Source: Tribonema minus | Taxonomy: Eukaryota; Sar; Xanthophyceae; Tribonematales; Tribonemataceae | Direction: 5' to 3' | Assembly (NCBI GenBank): GCA_017506865.1 | Contig: JAFCMP010000553.1 | Span: 1-64,000 of the forward strand | DNA length: 64,000 bases | Notes under the pieces: generated by a model | What the model was told of the DNA's origin: nothing | The model's input: only the letters and a program-made list of their open reading frames with translations | Database searches by the model: none | Translations under genes and position numbers: made by a program | In this document: one piece after another, positions 45,401 through 56,080 of the stretch | Layout of the letters: the number at the start of each line of letters is the position of its first letter | Numbering within the stretch: position 1 is the first letter of the stretch

Positions 45401-48400
45401 CCACAATCAACCAAATGCAATTGTATCTGATGAGCCTGCAGATTCGCATGCTGCAGCTGGTGTCGTGACTCATTCTACGAGTTGACTGTAAGACTGAGGT
45501 TCGATGGAATGCCTCTCACCAGCGTGTCCGCAAAGCTCACATGTAAAACGCCAGCTGATTCACAAAACTGACTGCGCCATATTTTTGACATGAGCAGCAT
45601 ACGTTATGCCCACCGCCAGGAGTCTCAGCTGCATGGCGTACTTCCAACATTCAACGCATTGAACACGCATACCCCTGGCAGTGACGGCATGCAATACCGA
45701 CGGCAGACTACTGGCTCGTACGCAAACCTCTGGTTCATGTCCCTTCATGCGCACAGCACATACACACCTCGAATACACACATACACCATACATACATACC
45801 TCAACAGGCGGCGTGACAGCCTGAGCCGTGCTGGACCCCCACGGCACCCCCCCAGCCACCGCAGTCCCCGTCCCCCCCGTCCCTCCTCCCGCCATTGTCT
45901 CCTCATCATCAAACGCGTCGTACAAGAACCCCATATCTGTCTGATCATCACCATCGCCAGCGGCAGCAGCGCCGCCACCCTGCGCCACCGGAATCACCGC
46001 CAATGTGCTGTGCGTAGCGCCGCCGCCACTGCCGCCGCCGGCGGCGGCGCCGCCGCCGTCGCCGCCGCCGCCGCCGCTGCTGCCAACGCTGCTGCTGCCG
46101 CGGTAAGGAGGCACCGCCATTACGGCCGCTGCTGCCGCCGCCGCTGCTGCTACTGGGGGCACCCCACGAGCACTGCCTGCCGCAGCGCTGCGTTGCTGCT
46201 GCTGTGCGTACGGGTTACCGGCCGCTGCTGCCGCTGCCGCTGCCACTCCTCTCGCAGGTGCTGCTGCCGCGGCAGCAGGGGCGGCGCGCTGCGTCTGCGC
46301 TGCGGCCGGCAGCGGCTGCGGCGGCGGCGGCGGCGCGGTCAACTGCTGCGACTGCGCAGCGGGCTGCTGCTGTTGCTGGAGCGTGGCTAGGGGGGGGCGT
46401 GGGGGTCCCCTGCCATCCCCTCCACCCTCGCCAGTCTGCAAAGTGAAATCAGATATTGCCGTTGTGAGTCGAGGCCCGAGTGGGCAGATAGGTTAAGGGT
46501 AGAAAAGGGTGTAACAGTAGCGCTGGCTGCAAAGAAGACATGCGTGGACCAATGCAGGAAGTTCCTGAATCTGCTGTGACACCAAGCACTGCAAGACGCC
46601 CATTGATGCATGGCGCTCACAGTGGAACAGGTTCCGACACTAGCCTTGGCACTTAACCTAGCTTACACTCCACCTAGCTCCTAAGTCACGATAACCAAAT
46701 GCCACTTCTGAAAACCCAACAAGCTGCACCCATCTGAACACACAGGATGTTAAGTATGTGGAGCGCTGCAACATGGCATGCCTCGGTCTGAAGCAGGTAC
46801 AGTACAACTTTGTGTCACCAAGATTATCTGTAACCTGAGCATGTGATGATGACAGCTCTTCAATGACAACATTCAATACTTCACGTCACAGTCCGCAATG
46901 CAAGTATGCGCAGTGGACGGCCGCTACGTATACGCAGTTATGTTGGTGAAAAGCACTGTACCAAGCCTTAACTTTTTCACTTCTAATGAGAAGTTCAGAG
47001 TATGAGAATAATTCAGTAGCAGGTAGATGTGCTTACAATTGCTCGTTGCAATCCTCCAATATTTCATTGAAATGCTCTCTCTCTGATCTCAACACACGCT
47101 ACTGACTTGAGCTCCACCAACATTCAGTTGTGATATACAGCCACAACATTGTCTGAAACCGCATCATTCACCTCTGTTGGAGGCTCTGGGGGCTTCGGCA
47201 TCCCGCCCCCCAGCAGCCGCGTATTTTCAGCGCTGAGCATCAGCATGCCCTGCCGCACATACTGTGAGCAGGGGACAGAAATGGATGAAATCATGAATGC
47301 ATGATGAAGTCCGACAGGACCAGATCATTTCCGCGCTGAGCATCAGCATGCCCTGCCGCTGGTACTGCGTGGAGCGATGAACGGATTCATGAATTCATCG
47401 TAAATGTAGCCAGAACCAGATGCTTCCATGCTGACCAGCAGCATGGCCTTCCCCACATGAAAACGAATCAGAAGATCGTAGAGCTCTAGGTGACAAGGTA
47501 TGGTCAGCCGCAAGTGCCTTCCACCAATTACCGTGGTCGCCGCTGCTGCAGAAATTGGCTACAAGTCAAACCACATACTGTGAGCAAAGTACATGAGCGA
47601 TATTCATGAGTTATACCAAAGCAAGTGCGACACCACAACTGGTAAGCAGCAGCTAGCACGAGCGAATCAAGTGGTGGGGTGGAGAAGTTCACTAAACCTA
47701 ACCCTACCCCTAACCCTAACCCTAAGGTTCCGTGCTTTCATGCAGGCGCAAACAAATTATGGCATGGCCTCAAGAGCCTGACTCTTTAAAACCAACACTA
47801 TGTTATGTACTGTAGAACCCGTATCTCTGGATGTTTTTCTCACACTTTAAAACATGCAGCTCTGAACGAACAATTGCAATCGCTAGCATGCGGGGGTGCG
47901 AAACACCCCCTGAACCGACCTTCAAATTCGTCATCTACCCGTGTTCACAATTATCTGCTGCCAGTGACAACCTGCTGCCTGACTTCTTGAAGCTGTCAGC
48001 GCTGATGCACGCATGTTCCTTATGCATGGTTCACCCACAACCTCAGATGGCCGGAGCTCCAAATGTAAAGTTGTGTCATCAGAGAAACCAGTGTCAAGTG
48101 CACAAACGCACTGGCACAAACAAAACGGGTAGATGTCAGTCGCTACAAATGCCCCCCTGAGCAGCAAGATTTCATCTGACCTGAATGCATCGCTCAGGGT
48201 AAGCTTGGAGTAGCCAAGTGGGTAGGTAACAGCAACACTTCATCGACGCAAATGGACAGAAACGCATTACTCACTGGGTTGGCCACCAGCAGCTTCACCC
48301 CCACCGCCCAGCTACATTATTTCACACACATCGACACACAAACGCGTCTCACTGGGTTGGCCACAAGCAGCTTCATCCCCACTGCCCAGCAACATAACAT

Positions 48401-50022
48401 AATTGACACAAAACTGACACAAACGCATCACTCACTGGGTTGGCCACAAGCAGCTTTACTCCCACCGATAGCTGCTCCATCTTCAAGTCCGGCAGCTTCC
48501 CATATTCAAACGCCACCACCTCCTGCCTCCCATCGCTGAGCCGCAACTTCAACATGCGCTTTCCGGATTCCGCGTCGCGCTGCTCAGCTGACTGCGCGGA
48601 TAGAAATAGCATCGCTGCCGTGCGTCATTACACCCGATTGAAGTAAATTGATATTGTTGAAAGAATTTTTTTTGCAAGAGGACACCATTGAACACATGTC
48701 CAGATGTACACGACGCGTAGAATCAGATCAAACTTGAACATTCTGCCTATTGTGCAGATGTACCTGGAATTCATGGAGCGGCACCATGTCATCAACGCCG
48801 ACAATTATTCTGTTGGAGCATGATGATAGAGATTGAAGCCATTGATTGAAGTAATTGCCATTTCAAGTTGGTGGTCGAAGCGGTCAGCTGGAATGCCAGG
48901 GACAGATGGCAACATTCCAGCCACACATGCATTGAGCATTAAAGTTCTATTGTTTGACCTTCTCTGAACGTGAACCTCTGCTTGTGTACAGCAACATTGC
49001 GCTAGTAAACAACAGCTCTCACTACGTTTCGCAACCGACTTCACTTTGCAGTTTTGTAATGAGGTGACGCGCCAAGCTGATGTCGACACATGGCTGCACC
49101 TGCAGCACGAAGCGGCCGCTCAGCACCCGGCAACACAGCTCTCACCGCGTCGCCACCAAACTTCACACTCAACTACAACAAGACGTGATGTTGACCCACA
49201 CCTGCACCCGCACCGCGCAAGGCCCGCTCAGCGCCTGCACCACAGCTCTCACCGAATTCAGCTTCAGCTTTAACAAGAGGCGCCTCACCGCGCCGACGTT
49301 GACCCACGCCCGCACCTGCACCATGCAACGGCCGCTCAGCGCCTGCAACAGCTCTCACCACATTGCCACCAACTTCACATCTGATTTCAAGAAGAGGTGA
49401 CTCGCCGCAACAAGAGGCGACTCACCGCGCTGATGTTGACCCACGCCTGCACCTGCAGCACGAAGCGCCCGCTCAGCGCCTGCCTGTGCAGCGCGCACAC
49501 GCGCGGCGGCAGGCACCCCGCGCCCGCCTCCCCCAGGTCCGCCGCCACGAATTGCGCCCACGCCGCAGCGGCGCACGCCGCTACGGGCCTGTTTGCCAGG
49601 CGCAGCGCGTCGAGGCACTGGCTCAGCCAGTCTGCGCGCGGCGCGGCGCCGAGATCCGCCAGCGCGGCTGCCACCTGTATTGTGTGGCGGAGCGAGTGCG
49701 CTTTTACTGGCTTTGCGGGGCACGTGTTGGGGAGGTTTGGTGTGTTTCGGAGTTGTGTACAGGTGGGAACTTTGTGTGCCGTGCAAGGGCTTTGATGTGG
49801 TTGCGAGAGCGACGGGAGCCGGTGCCTCTGCGTGGTGCTGTTGTTGTCATGCACTGCATTGCTGACGTGACTGACTGTCAGACTGCACCCACAGTGCAGT
49901 AGCCAACGCGCTGCATCAGGCGGATTTGCCTGGTGCTCTGCGGCCAGAATCTGGCGGAGCCGCTGCGCGTGAGGTGCGCCACCGCGCTGCGACAGCGCTG
50001 CTGCCGCCTCAAGCGTCAGCAT
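42481..50022 (-). CDS. RMI1: RMI1, RecQ-mediated genome instability protein 1
   Basis: RMI1 is the OB-fold scaffold that joins RecQ helicase and topoisomerase III to dissolve double Holliday junctions in the nucleus. Exons in transcript order: 49674-49426, 48591-48436, 47261-47172, 46435-45800, 45204-45067, 44974-44799, 44036-43871, 43158-43039, 42567-42481. All borders are GT-AG and phases match, giving about 605 residues; human RMI1 has about 625. A first exon from an ATG at 50022 is uncertain because its donor phase did not fit. N-terminal part: WLSQCL, QFVAADL.E.G.GCLPP, LSGRFVLQVQ, then the OB1 strands RMLKLRLSDGRQEVVAFEY and GVKLLVANP..VRQGMLMLSAENTRLLGG. The middle is low-complexity Gln/Ala/Gly, including a 107-bp intron in a repeat. 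The C-terminal OB2 is RFHLTVMLEEKG, AALSNDVCAQLFGMNAADFKQ (split by one residue change from the family pattern) and MDRAQALLKHVEAQLWQFSGFI. Confidence 0.82.
43298..43314 (+). repeat. AGCGAGAATTAATAAA element, copy
   Basis: The third clear copy of the element at 6491-6507, here in an RMI1 intron on the opposite strand to the gene. Confidence 0.5.
43749..43771. repeat. Poly(G)23 run in RMI1 intron
   Basis: Twenty-three G on the plus strand, a C-run on the coding strand of RMI1, between exons 44036-43871 and 43158-43039. Confidence 0.8.
47322..47450 (-). repeat. Echoes of RMI1 exon 47261-47172
   Basis: On the minus strand, CGGCAGGGCATGCTGATGCT and CAGCGCGGAAA recur at about 47322-47370, with a weaker copy (CTGCTGGTCAGCATGGAAGC) at about 47425-47450. 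They lie upstream of the real acceptor. Confidence 0.75.
47458..47572 (+). repeat. Dispersed ~115-bp repeat, copy 3
   Basis: Matches 158-267 and 28028-28145, beginning at TGAAAACGAATC. It lies in the RMI1 intron upstream of exon 47261-47172. Confidence 0.8.
47693..47727 (+). repeat. Interstitial CCCTAA telomere-like repeats
   Basis: AACCTAACCCTACCCCTAACC followed by CTAACCCTAAGG: about five CCCTAA units with small changes, inside an RMI1 intron. Confidence 0.8.
48260..48375 (-). repeat. Donor-side echoes of RMI1 exon 48591-48436
   Basis: Two copies of the exon end (minus strand AAGCTGCTTGTGGCCAACCC followed by AGTGAG) lie at about 48338-48375 and 48260-48300, each with a GTGAG donor. Confidence 0.85.
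49065..49345 (-). repeat. Donor-side echoes of RMI1 exon 49674-49426
   Basis: Three copies of the exon end (CAGGCGCTGAGCGGGC..GTGCAGGTGTGGGTCAACAT on the minus strand) lie at about 49285-49345, 49187-49243 and 49065-49130. Confidence 0.85.
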
Positions 50023-51000
50023 TTTGGTGACAGTGGCAACATTCACACATGTGAAGCTTCGTCAAGTGAACTTTTGGTGAGCTCTCTGCCGAGTTGCGAT
50101 AGGACGCGCACCGTCTCTGCTTAGGATTAAAGTTAGGGCGAGGTCCCAGCCTGATGGGGAGTGTGGCGCTTTTGAGCGCTGCTGCAAGTGGTCCAGAGCC
50201 GCAGTGCCTCCCATTGAATGTAAAGTGTGATGAGTGCTGCTGCAAAGTGCTCAGCCCTGAGCCCTCCTGCGCTGTGCCACCTGCGCCGTTGCAGTGGCAG
50301 CCGGTGGCGACTTTCTTGGTTTTTTCCTTTCGGAGAAAGAGTTGTCGTGCAACCCTCCACATCCGACTCCAAATACTGTTGCACAATTTGTGATGCAGCC
50401 ACGGACGAAGCTGGAGCATGACGACTGAAATCCTCGACGGGAAGAAGCGAGCGACAGTAATGGACTCTGAGTAAAGCGTCCGACACCTGCGGTTGTTGCA
50501 TTGGGCGATGGCTATTCGTGATGTCCAATCCAAATTATGTGCTGCGCCCAGCTGCAAACGTGCAATCTGCATTGGCCCTGCAACCCTGCTGCCATGGTGA
50601 TCTTAAGCGCCATACGCTCCGCGGAAAAGCTCATGGTCGCGATGGCCAGTAGACCAACTATTGTCAGTGGCACAGTTTGTTGAAACCAAGCGTAAGATCT
50701 GCGCACATGGCTGCGTTAATATAGTGCCACTGCCTGCACGAACCTGAGTCGCGTCGGTCGGCATCCTTGATTAACGCCTCCTTCCTTTCTTCTAAAAGAA
50801 AACGCAGCCCTATGCTTCCAGCGTGCCCCACTGGCTCCAACCTGAGTGTTCAGCAGCTGCTGCACCTTCTCGATCGATTCCAGCGTTAGGCTTGATATGC
50901 AAGCAAAGCAAGCAAGCAAGCGCGCGAAAAAAACAAACTTCAACTGGCGCTTTGAACTTGAAGTGAAGGGGGTTGGGCTTGTACTTGTAGACAAAAGGGC
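50023..51000. other. Intergenic upstream of RMI1
   Basis: No gene recognised on either strand. Confidence 0.4.
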
Positions 51001-51768
51001 TTTTATGAGAGCAAGATGAGGGCACCGTAGCGAACCCCATTGCATATGTCACCTCATGGTTGCTCATGAGAGAAGCACGTCACGTGGTTGTTGCAGCCTA
51101 GGTACCTTAGGTAGTTTTTGGGCATCCACTCACATGCAGAGCACTCTACTGCCGCCCACGGCTTGCCTCAAGACTCACCGATCTGCACATAGAGTGCGTG
51201 TGAATGTGTTGTCGCAGCAAAAGAATCATGGCTTTACAACCGCACTTGCTTATGTGAGAGCAAGCTGAGGGCACGCGACGTAGAAGAATGCAATGCAATG
51301 TCAACTCTCACACAAGAAGCACAACACCTGGCAGTTGCAGCCCATCCAGCATCCATCCACAAGCAAAGCACTCCACTTCTGCCGCCGTCAGCTAGCGATC
51401 TACAGCAGCATCAGAACTACCAGCAACAGAGCAGCTTCAGCAGCAGCACCAGCAGAAGCAGCACACAGACCGTGACACACATGTCATTCTCGGAAGAGCA
51501 ATCGCCTGTGTGCATTCATCCGCAAGCAAGCGTGGATGCCTAGACAATCGATGACATGGCGAGCGCGCACAAACGCGTTACCGCCAGCAGTGCACTACAC
51601 GTGCGACACCGCCTACTCATGTCATGCAATTGCTACACACCAGAGCCCTAGCTCTCCTGGTCGAAGCTACCGATGCCATGTCCTCTCACTAACAAGTCCT
51701 GATCACCGAAGCTCTAGACGATGTTTGAGAGCCGTACAGTGACAATCGCTGGCAGGTGTCAGCTTCGG

Positions 51769-52965
51769 CTAGGGCAGAGCGGGTTCAGGGCACCCATTGG
51801 CACGAGCCCAGTCTGCCACATGCTGCTTACCTGCCTCCTCAGCACTTGATATGGTGGCGCTGTTCCAGGGACATCCATTGGCGCGCGCCCACTGCAGCAC
51901 CGCAAGATGTCCGCCCTTGGCAGCATAGCTGCACGTGTCCTCATCCCATGGGCAGCCGTTGGCGCGCGCCCACTGCAGCACTTCGAGGCGCCCATGATGT
52001 GCAGCAAGTGTGCACGTCCACTTGTCCCATGGGCAGCCGTTGGCACGTGCCCACTGCAGGACCTGAAGGCGCCCGCGCGCCGCTACGGCGCTGGCTGTCC
52101 GTCCATCCAATGGGCACCCGTTGGCGCGTGCCCACTGCAGCACTGCTGGATGCCCTGCTTGTGCAGCGTATGTGCACGTCCACTTGTCCCAGGGGCACCC
52201 GTTGGCGCGCGCCCACTGAAGCACATCAACGTGCCCGTTTCCGGCAGCATTTGTGCATGTGCACGCATCCCAGGGGCACCCGTTGGCGCGCGCCCACTGC
52301 AGCACCGCAAGGTGCCCTCCGGCTGCAGCAGAGCCGCATGCATTCCCGTTCCAGCGGCACCCGTTAGCGCGCGCCCACTGCAGCACTTTTAGGTGCCGGC
52401 CAAATGCAGCTTCGCTGCACGTCTGCTCGTCCCACGGGCAGCCGTTGGCGCGCACCCACTGCAGTAATGCAAGGTGCCCGCCTCCGGCGGCACCGCTGGG
52501 TGTGCGCTCGTCCCAGGCGCAGCCGCCGTCCCCGCATAGCCACTGCAGCACTTCAAGCTGACCACCCTGCGCAGCGGCTCTGCACAGCCTAACACCCCAA
52601 TCGAGAATGGCGCAGCGCTGCCGCAGCCACTGCACCAGCTGCTGATGTCCCCTCGCGGCAGCAATTTCGGCATGAAGTGGCCGAAGTTCTGTCGCGTGGG
52701 TGCGGCGGAGCTGAAGTAATGCTGCCATGTCGCCCCTATAGATGCACGAGGTCTGCGCCATGGCGGCGTCCATGCCGTTCTGCACCGCCCACATGATCAG
52801 GCTGGTGCTGCCTACGGCATCTGCCGCCACTGTCCGGTGCTTGCGTCGTGCCGAACTATGCTCTAAGAGATCGTGGAAGGCGTGGCAGGTGCTCCTGAGC
52901 ATGAGCGACGGAGACAGAAAGGCCAGAAAGACGGGAGCGACGCTGAAGATCGGGTTGTCCGCCAT
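51769..52965 (-). CDS. F-box-like/ankyrin-like repeat protein, unit 5
   Basis: An intact intronless frame of 398 residues. The N-terminus MADNPIFSVAPVFLAFLSPS, followed by LMLRSTCHAFHDLL, is the F-box-like part. Eleven or so 27-residue repeats (GHLAVLQWARANGCPWDE-TC) follow, and the protein ends GCPEPALP without the acidic tail of units 1 and 2. Repeats are highly alike, and codon choice is like the other members. The start is the shared Met of the family. Confidence 0.9.
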   Translation of the reverse strand: MADNPIFSVAPVFLAFLSPSLMLRSTCHAFHDLLEHSSARRKHRTVAADAVGSTSLIMWAVQNGMDAAMAQTSCIYRGDMAALLQLRRTHATELRPLHAEIAAARGHQQLVQWLRQRCAILDWGVRLCRAAAQGGQLEVLQWLCGDGGCAWDERTPSGAAGGGHLALLQWVRANGCPWDEQTCSEAAFGRHLKVLQWARANGCRWNGNACGSAAAGGHLAVLQWARANGCPWDACTCTNAAGNGHVDVLQWARANGCPWDKWTCTYAAQAGHPAVLQWARANGCPLDGRTASAVAARGRLQVLQWARANGCPWDKWTCTLAAHHGRLEVLQWARANGCPWDEDTCSYAAKGGHLAVLQWARANGCPWNSATISSAEEAGKQHVADWARANGCPEPALP

Positions 52966-53009
52966 GATCTAGCCGCCTTGGATTGCAATCATTTTTGTGC
53001 AAAAGTGTA

Positions 53010-53150
53010 AGTTCAAGTGCCGTCTGGAAGTGCACGTACGCGTGCGGTGCGTGCGCGTGCACGGTGCACGTGCACTGTAGAAGCTGTGAGTGCGGTGCGC
53101 TAAACGGAGAGTGAGTTTGGCGGCATCTTGCAGGAGGCCGAATGCACGTC
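53010..53150 (-). promoter_or_regulatory. Promoter block of unit 5
   Basis: On the minus strand it reads CATTCGGCCTCCTGCAAGAT, GCCGCCAAACTC, TTTAGCGCACCGCACTC. Only one half (CTTGAACT, 53010-53017) of the inverted repeat seen in other units remains before the ATG. Confidence 0.65.
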
Positions 53151-54249
53151 AGTGATTGACGAATGTGTTGGTGAGGCTGCTGCACCAAGGGGGTCTAGAC
53201 GTTGGCTGCACCGTTTTTGACGAGCTCCGTTGCCGGCTCACCCACTGAATGACACGCCTTCAGACTGCGCAAAGAAGATGTTTTGAGGTCGCCTTTACTT
53301 GAAGCAGCGCTGCCATCGATCCTGGTGTGCAAGCCTGTGCTGCTGCGTTCTGGGTATTACAGCAATAGACCAAGTGTCCTTGAACTTGAGAATGTCACTG
53401 TACGTACAGAGTTCCATTGGGTCCACTGAAATGCGGAAAGCGCGCACGACAGGCCAAACGCTACCGTCGCTGCACAAGTGTGTGGCTCCATCAACAACCA
53501 CAGTTGCTCATGTGAGAGCAGGCTGAGGGCACCGTAGCGAAATGCAATGCGTATGTCACCTCATGGTCGCACATATGTACATGAGAAAGCGTGTCACGTG
53601 GTTGTTGCAGCCTACCTAGCTGGACATCTACTCACATGCAGAGCACTCCACTACTGCCGCCATCGGCTTGCCTCAAGACTCACCGATCTGCACATATGCA
53701 TACAGTGCGTGCAAACATTTTTTCGCTGCATATGATGCATGACTTCACAAACGCACTTGCTTATGTGAGTGCAAGCTGAGGGCACTTGACATAGAAGAAT
53801 GCAATGTCACACAAGCAGCGCAGCACATGGCCGTCGCAGTACATCAAGCATCCATCCACAGCAAATAATTCCATTTCTGCCGCCGTCAGCTAGCCATCTA
53901 CAGCAGCATCAGAACTACCAGCAACAGAGCAGCTTCAGCAGCAGCACCAGCACAAGCAGCACACAGACCGTGACACACAAGTCATTCTCGGCAGCGCAAT
54001 CGCCTGTGTGCATTCATTCGCAAGCAAGCGTGCATGCCTAGACGGTCGATGACATGCCGAGCGCGCACAAATACGTAAGCGCCAGCAGTGCACCACACGT
54101 GCAACACTGCCTATTCATGCAATTGCTACGCACCAGAGCCCTAGCTCTCCTGGCCGGAACTACCAATGCCATGGACACTAACTGACAAGCCTTGGTTGCT
54201 GAAGCTCTGGACAATGTTTGAGAGCCGTACAATGGCAATCGCTGGCAGG

Positions 54250-54411
54250 TGTCCGCTCCGGCTAGGGCAGAGCGGGTTCAGGGCACCCATTGGCACGTGC
54301 CCAGTCTGCCACAAGCTGCTTACCTGCCTCCCAGCACTTGATATGGTGGCACTGTTCCAGGGACATTCATTGGCGCGCGCCCACTGCAGCACCGCAAGAT
54401 GTCCGCCCTAG
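54250..54411 (-). pseudogene. Truncated 3' end of an ankyrin-family gene
   Basis: On the minus strand it reads VLQWARANECPWNSATISSA, then a small deletion after the SSA (a CTC-type loss compared with unit 6), then QVSSLWQTGHVPMGAL in a shifted frame. It matches the last 50 codons of unit 6 and stands alone with its 3' flank. Confidence 0.8.
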
Positions 54412-54780
54412 CTAGTCTACAGCAGCATCAGAACTACCAGCAACAGAGCAGCTGCAGCAGCAGCACCAGCAGAAGCAGCGCACAGACCGTGACACACATG
54501 TCATTCTCGGAAGCGCAATCGCCTGTGTGCATTCATTCGCAAGCAAGCATGCATGCCTAGACGGTCGATGACATGGCGAGCGCGCACAAATGCGTAAGCG
54601 CCAGCAGTGCACCACACGTGCAACACCGCCTATTCATGCAATTGCTACGCATCAGAGCCCTAGCTCTCCTGGCCGGAACTACCAATGCCATGGACACTAA
54701 CTGACAAGCCTTGGTTGCTGAAGCTCTGGACAATGTTTGAGAGCCGTACAATGGCAATCGCTGGCAGGTGTCCGCTCCGG

Positions 54781-55974
54781 CTAGGGCAGAGCGGGTTCAG
54801 GGCACCCATTGGCACGTGCCCAGTCTGCCACAAGCTGCTTACCTGCCTCCTCAGCACTTGATATGGTGGCACTGTTCCAGGGACATCCATTGGCGCGCGC
54901 CCACTGCAGCACCGCAAGATGTCCGCCCTTGGCAGCATAGCTGCACGTGTCCTCGTCCCATGGGCAGCCGTTGGCATGCAGCCACTGCAGCACCTCCAGG
55001 TGCCCTTCCGCCGCAGCCTTGGTGCACGCCATCGCGTCCCATGGGGCGCCGTTCGCATGCGCCCACTGCAGCACCTCCAGCTTCCCGCCCTTGGCAGCAT
55101 AGCTGCACGTGTCCTCATCCCATGGGCAGCCGTTGGCGCGCGCCCACTGCAGCGCTTCGAGGCGCCCATAATGTGCAGCAAATGTGCACGTCCACTTGTC
55201 CCATGGGCAGCCGCTGGCACGCGCCCACTGCAGGACCTGAAGGCGCCCATACGCCGCTGCGGTGGTGGTTATCCGAGAACTCCACTCACACCCGTTGGCA
55301 TGCGCCCACTGCAGCACCTGAAGGTGCCCTTTTCCCGCAGCAGACCAGCTTGTGTCCCCATCCCATGGGCACCCGTTTGCGCGAGCCCACTGTAGCACAT
55401 GGAGGTGTCCGCCGTGTGCCGCAAATGAGCATGTGCCCACACTCCATGGGCACCCATTGGCGTGCGCCCACCGCAGTATCGCAAGATGCCCGCCTAGCGC
55501 GGCCGCCATGGGTAGGGTTAAGTCCCAGGCGCAGCCGTCGAGACGCAGCCACTGCAGCACTTCAAGCTGACCGCCGCTTGCAGCAGCTCGGCACAACATT
55601 TCTCCCTCATCGAGCGTGAGGCAGCGCTGCCGCAGCCACTGCACCAGCTGCAGATGTCCCCTCTCGGCAGCGATTTCGGTGTGTTCTGGACGCAACACTG
55701 TCGCGTGGGTGCGGCGGAGTAGCAGCAATGCTGGCATGTCGCCCCTGCGGATGCATGAGGTCTGCGCCACAGAGGCATCCATGCCGTTCTGTACCGCCCA
55801 CGTAATCAAGCCGGTGCTGCCGACAGCATCCGCCGCCACGGTCTGGTGCTTCCGTGGAGCCGGACCATGCTCCAGCACATGGTGGAATTCGCGGCAGGTG
55901 CTCCTGAGCATGAGCGTCGGAGGGAGGAAAGCTAGAGCATCGACAGCGACGCTCAGGATCGGGTTGTCTGCCAT
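54781..55974 (-). CDS. F-box-like/ankyrin-like repeat protein, unit 6
   Basis: An intact intronless frame of 397 residues, MADNPILSVAVDALAFLPPT then LMLRSTCREFHHVL, about eleven 27-residue repeats, ending GCPEPALP like unit 5. One repeat is atypical (ANGCEWSSRITTTAAAYGRL), and AHANGAPWDAMACTKAAAEG loses the usual Cys. Likely the sister copy of unit 5. Function unknown beyond the inferred F-box/repeat receptor role. Confidence 0.9.
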   Translation of the reverse strand: MADNPILSVAVDALAFLPPTLMLRSTCREFHHVLEHGPAPRKHQTVAADAVGSTGLITWAVQNGMDASVAQTSCIRRGDMPALLLLRRTHATVLRPEHTEIAAERGHLQLVQWLRQRCLTLDEGEMLCRAAASGGQLEVLQWLRLDGCAWDLTLPMAAALGGHLAILRWAHANGCPWSVGTCSFAAHGGHLHVLQWARANGCPWDGDTSWSAAGKGHLQVLQWAHANGCEWSSRITTTAAAYGRLQVLQWARASGCPWDKWTCTFAAHYGRLEALQWARANGCPWDEDTCSYAAKGGKLEVLQWAHANGAPWDAMACTKAAAEGHLEVLQWLHANGCPWDEDTCSYAAKGGHLAVLQWARANGCPWNSATISSAEEAGKQLVADWARANGCPEPALP

Positions 55975-56012
55975 TATCTAGCCGCCTTGGATCAAGCAAA
56001 GTGCTGGAGGAT

Positions 56013-56080
56013 TTTTGAGGTTAAGTTCAAGTGCATCTTGAACTAGCTGAGGCACCGAGCTTGCAGAAGGCCGACACTGA
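56013..56080 (-). promoter_or_regulatory. Promoter block of unit 6
   Basis: Inverted repeat AGTTCAAG-N5-CTTGAACT at 56024-56044, 49 nt before the ATG at 55974, followed upstream by CGGCCTTCTGCAAGCTCGG, a weak match to the GGCCTCCTGCAAG element. Confidence 0.7.

Noticed and set aside
45590-46390. Plus-strand Ala/Arg-rich ORF opposite RMI1 exon 46435-45800
   Set aside because: It is a low-complexity antisense shadow. The minus strand is bounded by splice sites in phase with RMI1 neighbours.
49363-49902. Plus-strand ORF over RMI1 exon 49674-49426
   Set aside because: It is antisense to an exon with clear RMI1 motifs.
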